From Bacteroides sp. (lineage in GTDB: Bacteria; Bacteroidota; Bacteroidia; Bacteroidales; Bacteroidaceae): DNA of 12,047 bases. Below the pieces are notes generated by a model, which searched no databases, was not told the DNA's origin, and saw only the letters and a program-made list of their open reading frames with translations. Shown here in pieces: positions 7,125 to 12,047 of this stretch. Every line of letters begins with the position of its first letter. The stretch's first letter is position 1. The position numbers were made by a program, and so were the translations under genes. The DNA lies in assembly GCA_019412865.1 (NCBI GenBank), contig DXOJ01000244.1, forward strand, positions 1-12,047, given 5' to 3'.

Positions 7125-9734
7125 TTATTCGCAGTAGTTAGGAAGACGCACAGTGAAACGAGTGCCTTTGCCGACTTCGGAGGTGACGGAGATTGTACCA
7201 TTCAGACGTTCGATAATGGTCTGACAAATACTTAATCCCAAACCTGCCCCTTGTGTGAAATTATCAACTTTATAGAATCGTTCGAATATATGACGAATAC
7301 CTTCCTCTGAAATACCGACTCCGGTATCCTCCACAAAGACACGGGTGTATCCGGGAATTTCATCATCCTCATAGCCAAAAGTAATGAAACCGCTACTTGT
7401 AAATTTAGCAGCGTTATTAATCAGGTTATTCACTACTTGCTGTAAACGTACATTATCCGTTGTGAGATATTTTTTATCACTTTCGGGCATACGTAACACC
7501 AACTCTACTCCTGGTGGCATATTCAGGCGTTGAGAATCATGAACGGTCTTTAATAACAGCGGCAGGTTATGTTCTGCGAACATAAATTCCATGGTTCCCG
7601 ATTCAATACGTGACAAATCAAGAATATCATTAATCAAAGCCAGCAACAGGCCGCAATTTTTATTAATAGTTCCGATAAACTGGGCAATCTCTTCTCCTGT
7701 AAAACCACTAGTATCGCTTAGCAAATCGGAGAAACCTACAATCGCATTCAACGGAGTCCGAATCTCATGGCTCATGTTGGCAAGGAACGCCGATTTCAGT
7801 TTGTCAGCCTGAAGGGCTTTATCACGTGCTTCCCTCATCTCCTGCTCGGCAGTCTTATATCGCTGGATACTCTGACAAACACCTAATATGTTGTACAATG
7901 AATCTTGTGTCAACCCCGTGATTACGGAAGAACGATATTCCCACCATTCATACTCTCCGTTGACATTCCGCTGACGGAAGTTCAAACGGGTATTAGAATC
8001 CTCTCCCGTCAATGCTCTATCAAACAGGGGACTTATTTCTTTCAAATCTTCAGGATGGATAGAGCGATCCATTTCGTCACGAGAGATCGTAGTTACCGAT
8101 TCATCATATCCGAGACGCTTCAGGAAACCTTGCGGGAAAATGAAACAGTTCGTTTCCATATCAAACTGCCATGGATATATGGAGCTTTCGTCTACTGCCA
8201 TATCAAAGAAACGCTTCTGCATTTCTTCATTCGAAATATTCCGTGCGGAAAGTGCCATACCAGTAATCGTATCCTTTGAACGGATCGGGACTATTTCCCC
8301 CGACACCGGGAAATATTTATCACTATGCACTTCTTTCATGAAAGCTCCCTGGGGTATCTTCACACTTTCTCCTTTAGCAGCTACCTGCTTCAGCATAGAA
8401 TGAAGAATGTCCTGACCGTTATAATATACTTTGAAGATGCTACCTGCCATCATTCCTTCATAAAAACGCCCACCTGACTCATACGGCAAGTGAAGCATTT
8501 GTAATAAGGAGCGATTTGTAAAATGAATGTGTAAATCGGTATCATACGTTATCACACCATCGCGGATAGAATGAAATACATTATCAAACTCATTACGCTG
8601 TTCCACAAGCTTATTCTGCACGAGCAAACGGGTCTGTGCCTGAATCCGTCGTTTGGATTCACGCCGGTTAGCACGCATCAACCACACGATAGAAGCTATC
8701 AGCAATGCCAGGATAGATGGATAGAGCAGTATAAAAAGGTATTTATATTTCTCCCAATACGGTTCGTTGACGATGGTTCCGCTAGAGGATACTTTATCAG
8801 AGGCAATATGAAAATAATCCAACTGTTTATAGTCATAGATGAATCCCTGCGTGATTTCTGTCACTCCTATCTCTTGGGGAGATGTACCTTTTAAGACTAA
8901 AGCAGCCCTTTGAGCTGCCGATAACGCTGAAGCATAACTGTCGGAATCGTATGCACAGAATACGCCATTAGTTAACCCCACATTCTGACTCGAAAATACA
9001 GGAGCTTTTGAGTTTTTGCCAACGAATGAAAGGAAAGGCGACCATTTAGGAGCAACCACCAGACGTTCGTAGCTGTTACGAGGGTAACAAATAGCAGCAA
9101 TGATGTGACTCGTTGTATGATTTTGGGTATTATAGACTTTCATTCTATAATCCGGATTGTCTTTTTGAAAGATTTTCCACTCTTCTTCAAAATCTTCAAG
9201 GCCTTTGTTACTCAAAAAGCTGTTATCTATCACACATACCACTTCTTTCCGCTGGGGAAATATCTTTTGCGCCTGACGCAATATGACATCAAAATCCGGA
9301 TTGGCAGTGAACCCGCAAACATTGGGATGAGTAGCAATCAGCTCCATATCGGGATACTTAATGCCGAAAAACACGACCGGTATCTGCAAAGGCAACGAAT
9401 CTCCACAGGCAAAAAGAGTATAGAAAGCTTCATCACTTGCTGTTATAATCAAATCGGTCTGCCTGTCACGGGCACGCTGACAAAAACGACGCATAATTAC
9501 TTTCTCGGAGTTGAATGCCCAAAAATCGGCATCAAGATACTCCGTTGTTATATTCACCTTCAGGCCACTTTCTTTAAATCCTTTGACCAACCCCTGATTA
9601 AGGTCGTTATGCCAAGGAGTCTGTGAGGTGTATGACTGTATAAACAGGATATTGTATGTACGTTCCGCTGCTGCCGCCTGAATAAGAACAGCAAAAAACA
9701 GAACGATAAGCAAACAATAGTAGCGTCGATTCAT
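7125..9734 (-). CDS. Sensor histidine kinase with periplasmic ABC substrate-binding-like domain and two PAS domains
   Basis: An 869-aa membrane kinase. Seen: a signal peptide or first helix (about 5-23). A periplasmic region (about 26-325) follows that looks like the ABC substrate-binding family (PF04392-type): it opens with YNILFIQSYTSQTPWHNDLN and contains alternating strand segments such as TDLIITASDEAF and IPVVFFGIKYPD. Then a membrane helix (about 332-353), a coiled linker (355-385), PAS 1 (about 380-500) and PAS 2 (about 508-628, with the PAC-like YEWWEYRSSVITG). The H-box SAFLANMSHEIRTPLNA gives His656. The ATPase shows the N-box VVNNLINNAAKF (767-778), G1 EDTGVGIS (802-809), IFERFYK and G2 GAGLGLSI (829-836). 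The protein ends here with no receiver, so it is a classical, not hybrid, kinase. No response regulator gene adjoins it; the partner could be the NtrC-type regulator nearby or one elsewhere. It has its own promoter. The ligand is unknown. Confidence 0.92.
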   Translation of the reverse strand: MNRRYYCLLIVLFFAVLIQAAAAERTYNILFIQSYTSQTPWHNDLNQGLVKGFKESGLKVNITTEYLDADFWAFNSEKVIMRRFCQRARDRQTDLIITASDEAFYTLFACGDSLPLQIPVVFFGIKYPDMELIATHPNVCGFTANPDFDVILRQAQKIFPQRKEVVCVIDNSFLSNKGLEDFEEEWKIFQKDNPDYRMKVYNTQNHTTSHIIAAICYPRNSYERLVVAPKWSPFLSFVGKNSKAPVFSSQNVGLTNGVFCAYDSDSYASALSAAQRAALVLKGTSPQEIGVTEITQGFIYDYKQLDYFHIASDKVSSSGTIVNEPYWEKYKYLFILLYPSILALLIASIVWLMRANRRESKRRIQAQTRLLVQNKLVEQRNEFDNVFHSIRDGVITYDTDLHIHFTNRSLLQMLHLPYESGGRFYEGMMAGSIFKVYYNGQDILHSMLKQVAAKGESVKIPQGAFMKEVHSDKYFPVSGEIVPIRSKDTITGMALSARNISNEEMQKRFFDMAVDESSIYPWQFDMETNCFIFPQGFLKRLGYDESVTTISRDEMDRSIHPEDLKEISPLFDRALTGEDSNTRLNFRQRNVNGEYEWWEYRSSVITGLTQDSLYNILGVCQSIQRYKTAEQEMREARDKALQADKLKSAFLANMSHEIRTPLNAIVGFSDLLSDTSGFTGEEIAQFIGTINKNCGLLLALINDILDLSRIESGTMEFMFAEHNLPLLLKTVHDSQRLNMPPGVELVLRMPESDKKYLTTDNVRLQQVVNNLINNAAKFTSSGFITFGYEDDEIPGYTRVFVEDTGVGISEEGIRHIFERFYKVDNFTQGAGLGLSICQTIIERLNGTISVTSEVGKGTRFTVRLPNYCE

Positions 9735-9751
9735 ATAATTAAAGCCTGCGG

Positions 9752-9799
9752 TGTTTTCAATATTATGCCGACAAAGATACGTTAATTATATTGAAAACA
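9752..9799. repeat. Perfect 12-bp inverted repeat flanking the kinase promoter -7 box
   Basis: TGTTTTCAATAT at 9752-9763 and its exact reverse complement ATATTGAAAACA at 9788-9799 are separated by 24 bp. The spacer carries the TATCTTTG -7 box; the distal arm overlaps the -33 TTTG, and the proximal arm starts just after the expected transcription start. This placement suits operator half-sites for a dimeric repressor. A read-through permease transcript could instead fold it as a hairpin. It is not followed by a T-run, so it is not an intrinsic terminator. Confidence 0.6.
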
Positions 9800-9801
9800 A
9801 A
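9772..9801 (-). promoter_or_regulatory. Candidate sigma-ABfr promoter of the large sensor kinase gene
   Basis: On the minus strand, TATCTTTG (9779-9772) matches the TAnnTTTG -7 box exactly and TTTG (9801-9798) is the -33 element, with an 18-bp spacer. The -7 box lies 37 nt before the ATG at 9734. This is the best-formed promoter in the window and shows that the kinase does not depend on read-through from the permease genes. Confidence 0.65.
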
Positions 9802-9818
9802 CAGATAGCCCAAGTTTT

Positions 9819-11072
9819 TTATTCTTCGCGCAACGCCTCGGCAGGGTGTATGCGAATTACCTGACGAGCAGGAAACCAAATGCCAACGAGAATCATTAAA
9901 GTCATCAAGAAATAGGTAATGGCACATGTGATAAGAAAACGTACCACTCCCCATTCCAGATATCCTTCCGTCAAATCCAGGTAGCCGATATTATAACATA
10001 TCACAGCAGCAGGCAAAGCGGCCAGCGTCAACAGTAATAATCCTTCTTTATTCAGCCGTTGCCAAAGCTGTATCCGGCTGGACCCAACCGCTATACGAAG
10101 CGCCGATTCAGCACGACGGTACTGTGTACGGAACCAGAATGTGCCAACAATACCTAACAGGATATTGAGCAGTAAGAATCCCATCATCCAGAAACGTACC
10201 TGTACCTGATTGTAACTCCCTTGCTGGAAATCATTGCGTATATCTTCGTAATCATGCACTTTCAGAATGAACAGGTTACCGACACTCAACTGGTTGGCGG
10301 ACAATTTCATCAAATACTCTGCAAAGTCTTTGGAAGTCCCCGGTTTCACCCGCAAACAGACTTCTATATTTGAAGGATAAAACTCCCCTTCCAATTTCGC
10401 CATTTCCTTTTCCGTAAAAGCAATAGCCACATATCGATCACTATAATTAGGCCAAAAATCATTGTAACGTACCTTCGTTGATAAACCTCCTATTTTATAT
10501 ACCTCCGTAGAATCATCTACATTAACCACTTCCTTACCCAACAGTACACGGTCCCCTTTGTGTTTTTTTGACCAGAAATTTTCACCTACTACCACATTGC
10601 CATTTTCTAAAGCCTGTACCAATGGCTGATATCCGCGTCCATCGGTACTTTGATAACGAAATACCTGAAAAAAATCAGGAGTCACCACCCGCTGCAACGG
10701 ATTACTAACCAACGTATCAAGACGCAACATTATGCCGGAATTACTTCCAATGTAAGGACGCGAATTGCTAGATACAGAAACAGCTTCCACTTCCGGCAAT
10801 CTACGGAGACGATTGGTCAACTCAATAATATCTTGTCCTAAAGTTGTACTCTTTTGCTCTTTCGAAAGATAGGAATCACTCTTATCGTTTTTCAGGCTTA
10901 GCTCTAAATAATATGTATCAGTAATATCAAATCCTACCGGTTCGTAATAAGTACACGCTGTTACATACGTCCAGTCGACCACATACCACAGGACAACAAA
11001 AACTATTAATAGTTCTGACCATAACCATCCGTTTGACCGGCGTTCATTCCATATTTGTTTTAATAGTTGCAT
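9819..11072 (-). CDS. FtsX/MacB-like ABC transporter permease (second of the pair)
   Basis: A 417-aa inner-membrane permease subunit. Seen: an N-terminal membrane helix (about 18-38, ELLIVFVVLWYVVDW), a large periplasmic MacB_PCD-like domain (about 45-290), then three helices (about 294-313, 343-363, 377-400). The FtsX-type cytoplasmic segment RTQYRRAESALRIAVGSSR (315-333) follows the second helix, and the C-terminus PARQVIRIHPAEALREE is the usual FtsX ending. This four-helix layout matches MacB-type proteins, which use mechanical transmission to drive periplasmic cargo through a TolC channel. No ATPase domain is present, so the nucleotide-binding subunit must be a separate gene, not visible here. 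It follows the upstream permease by 29 nt, so the two are almost certainly co-transcribed and may form a heterodimer. The sequences of the pair differ greatly, so it is not a recent tandem duplication. Confidence 0.88.
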   Translation of the reverse strand: MQLLKQIWNERRSNGWLWSELLIVFVVLWYVVDWTYVTACTYYEPVGFDITDTYYLELSLKNDKSDSYLSKEQKSTTLGQDIIELTNRLRRLPEVEAVSVSSNSRPYIGSNSGIMLRLDTLVSNPLQRVVTPDFFQVFRYQSTDGRGYQPLVQALENGNVVVGENFWSKKHKGDRVLLGKEVVNVDDSTEVYKIGGLSTKVRYNDFWPNYSDRYVAIAFTEKEMAKLEGEFYPSNIEVCLRVKPGTSKDFAEYLMKLSANQLSVGNLFILKVHDYEDIRNDFQQGSYNQVQVRFWMMGFLLLNILLGIVGTFWFRTQYRRAESALRIAVGSSRIQLWQRLNKEGLLLLTLAALPAAVICYNIGYLDLTEGYLEWGVVRFLITCAITYFLMTLMILVGIWFPARQVIRIHPAEALREE

Positions 11073-11101
11073 TTTCTTTAGAATTTAGATGATTTGAAGA
11101 A

Positions 11102-12047
11102 TTATCTTTCGTTGATGGCATCCACAATATTGGTGCGAGTTACTTTCCATGCCGGAATAGCGGCACTTAGCAAATTGAGCAAGAAGCAAGCCAGAAATGC
11201 CAGCAGGAACACGGCAGGATCGAACAGCAAGTCGATACACATAGTCCGTAAATCCTCCACACCATTGGATACAAAGTCTACGGAAAAAAGCATTCCCCCC
11301 AAAAGGAAAGCAGCAACATAACTTAATACCAGTCCGAGAATTCCCCCGAATAGGGAATAAATCATATTTTCGGATAATACCTGCATCATAAGCTCCCGTC
11401 TGGGTGCACCAAAGGCTTTTCGCACTCCTATTTCAGAGATACGCTTACGCATACGTGATAAAGTGAGTCCGGACAAGTTGACGGCAGGGACAATCAACAA
11501 GACAAGTAATGTCAGTATGTATTGCCGTATTGCTTCTTTCACAGCCGGAGGATTGTTGGCGGAATAGCGTTGTGCGGCCACAAAATAGGTATCAGGCTGT
11601 CCGCGATAGAGTAAATCGGAATTGGGATGCCCTGCCATAAAGATAGCCCGCAAACGGTCTGCTTCCTGACGAATAGCTGGAAAATCGCCTTTCGATTTAG
11701 CTAAAATATAGACGGCAGTCATGCCCATAATATTATCATCGCCCCAAGTGTCTGTGAAAGCATTTGTAGAACTCAAAGGAATCCAAACTTGTGCATAGGC
11801 GTACTTCGCCAGTTTAGAGACCGGACGCACCACTCCGCAAACAATATAGGCAGAATGATTCAAAAGGAATGTTTTTCCAACCACTTCTGATGTTCCGAAC
11901 AGACGGCGTGCCATATCTTCGGAGATTACGGCTTTTGCTGCTCCGGCATCAAAATCGGCACTATCATACGGTTTGCCGGACATAAACTCAAATTCAAATA
12001 TTTTCCAAAATACATCGTCTGTTTGCAACACACTACAACTCTCCATC
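11102..12047 (-). CDS. FtsX/MacB-like ABC transporter permease (first of the pair), 5' end outside the window
   Basis: The C-terminal 314 or more residues of a second ABC permease. Seen: the end of a periplasmic MacB_PCD-like domain (VFWKIFEFEFMSGKPY, then KAVISEDMARRLFG and GKTFLLN). Then come a helix (about 174-194), the FtsX signature RISEIGVRKAFGAPRRELM (202-220), a helix (about 228-250) and a last helix (about 276-298). It ends AIPAWKVTRTNIVDAINER. The ATG at 12046 opens the visible frame but is not the likely start. Family members begin with a membrane helix and about 100 further residues before this point, and the frame runs off the window edge. The neighbouring permease 29 nt downstream is its probable partner, with an ATPase and membrane-fusion adaptor expected upstream. 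Confidence 0.87.
   Translation of the reverse strand, partial: MESCSVLQTDDVFWKIFEFEFMSGKPYDSADFDAGAAKAVISEDMARRLFGTSEVVGKTFLLNHSAYIVCGVVRPVSKLAKYAYAQVWIPLSSTNAFTDTWGDDNIMGMTAVYILAKSKGDFPAIRQEADRLRAIFMAGHPNSDLLYRGQPDTYFVAAQRYSANNPPAVKEAIRQYILTLLVLLIVPAVNLSGLTLSRMRKRISEIGVRKAFGAPRRELMMQVLSENMIYSLFGGILGLVLSYVAAFLLGGMLFSVDFVSNGVEDLRTMCIDLLFDPAVFLLAFLACFLLNLLSAAIPAWKVTRTNIVDAINER

Noticed and set aside
9756..9770. A second sigma-54-like match upstream of the large kinase gene (CGGCATAATATTGAA on the minus strand).
   Set aside because: The distance between the GG and the -12 G is one base too short, and sigma-54 promoters do not tolerate spacing changes. The region overlaps the inverted repeat and a good housekeeping promoter.
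9752..9799. The 12-bp inverted repeat as an intrinsic terminator of the permease genes.
   Set aside because: The 24-nt loop is large and no T-run follows the second arm in the transcription direction.
12044..12046. ATG as the true start of the first permease.
   Set aside because: It would remove the N-terminal membrane helix and the first part of the periplasmic domain that family members have. The frame continues off the window.

Overview
The window reads as a chromosomal segment of a gut Bacteroides-type organism (Bacteroidota, order Bacteroidales). The reasons are a CarboxypepD_reg/DUF5686 outer-membrane protein, Bacteroidota-style TolC and FtsX/MacB-like permeases, weak Shine-Dalgarno signals, and several perfect matches to the Bacteroides -7 box (TAnnTTTG). 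Species cannot be assigned from the sequence alone. All seven genes lie on the minus strand, so transcription runs from high to low coordinates.

Layout in transcription order. (1) Two consecutive FtsX/MacB-type ABC permease genes; the first is cut by the window edge (12047-11102) and the second is complete (11072-9819). (2) After an 84-bp gap with a clear Bacteroides promoter lying within a perfect 12-bp inverted repeat, an 869-aa sensor histidine kinase with a periplasmic ABC-type substrate-binding-like domain (9734-7125). (3) A dyad that is a possible terminator or activator site, then a candidate sigma-54 (-24/-12) promoter, then a TolC-family outer-membrane efflux protein (6995-5517). (4) A second Bacteroides promoter driving an NtrC-family sigma-54-dependent response regulator (5422-4073) and its partner histidine kinase (4046-2754, GTG start, 26-nt gap). 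(5) A third promoter and a DUF5686 outer-membrane beta-barrel protein (2656-104). Positions 1-103 are AT-rich and noncoding, with nothing I can support. No gene-free stretch exceeds 300 bases.

Working model (inference). The permeases and TolC belong to a tripartite ABC export system; the ATPase and periplasmic adaptor would be upstream, outside the window. The NtrC-type regulator and its almost periplasm-free kinase form a two-component system that may sense membrane state and switch on tolC, and perhaps the transporter, through sigma-54. This is supported by a 17-base element upstream of tolC that matches the -24/-12 consensus at all core positions but one with correct spacing, next to GTTC/GAAC dyads. 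The large kinase between the permeases and tolC has its own promoter and no adjacent response regulator, so it looks like a separately controlled or inserted orphan sensor.

I found no mobile element, CRISPR array, tRNA or rRNA, and no frameshifted gene. The gene families are known ones. The most interesting content is the regulatory architecture between the genes.
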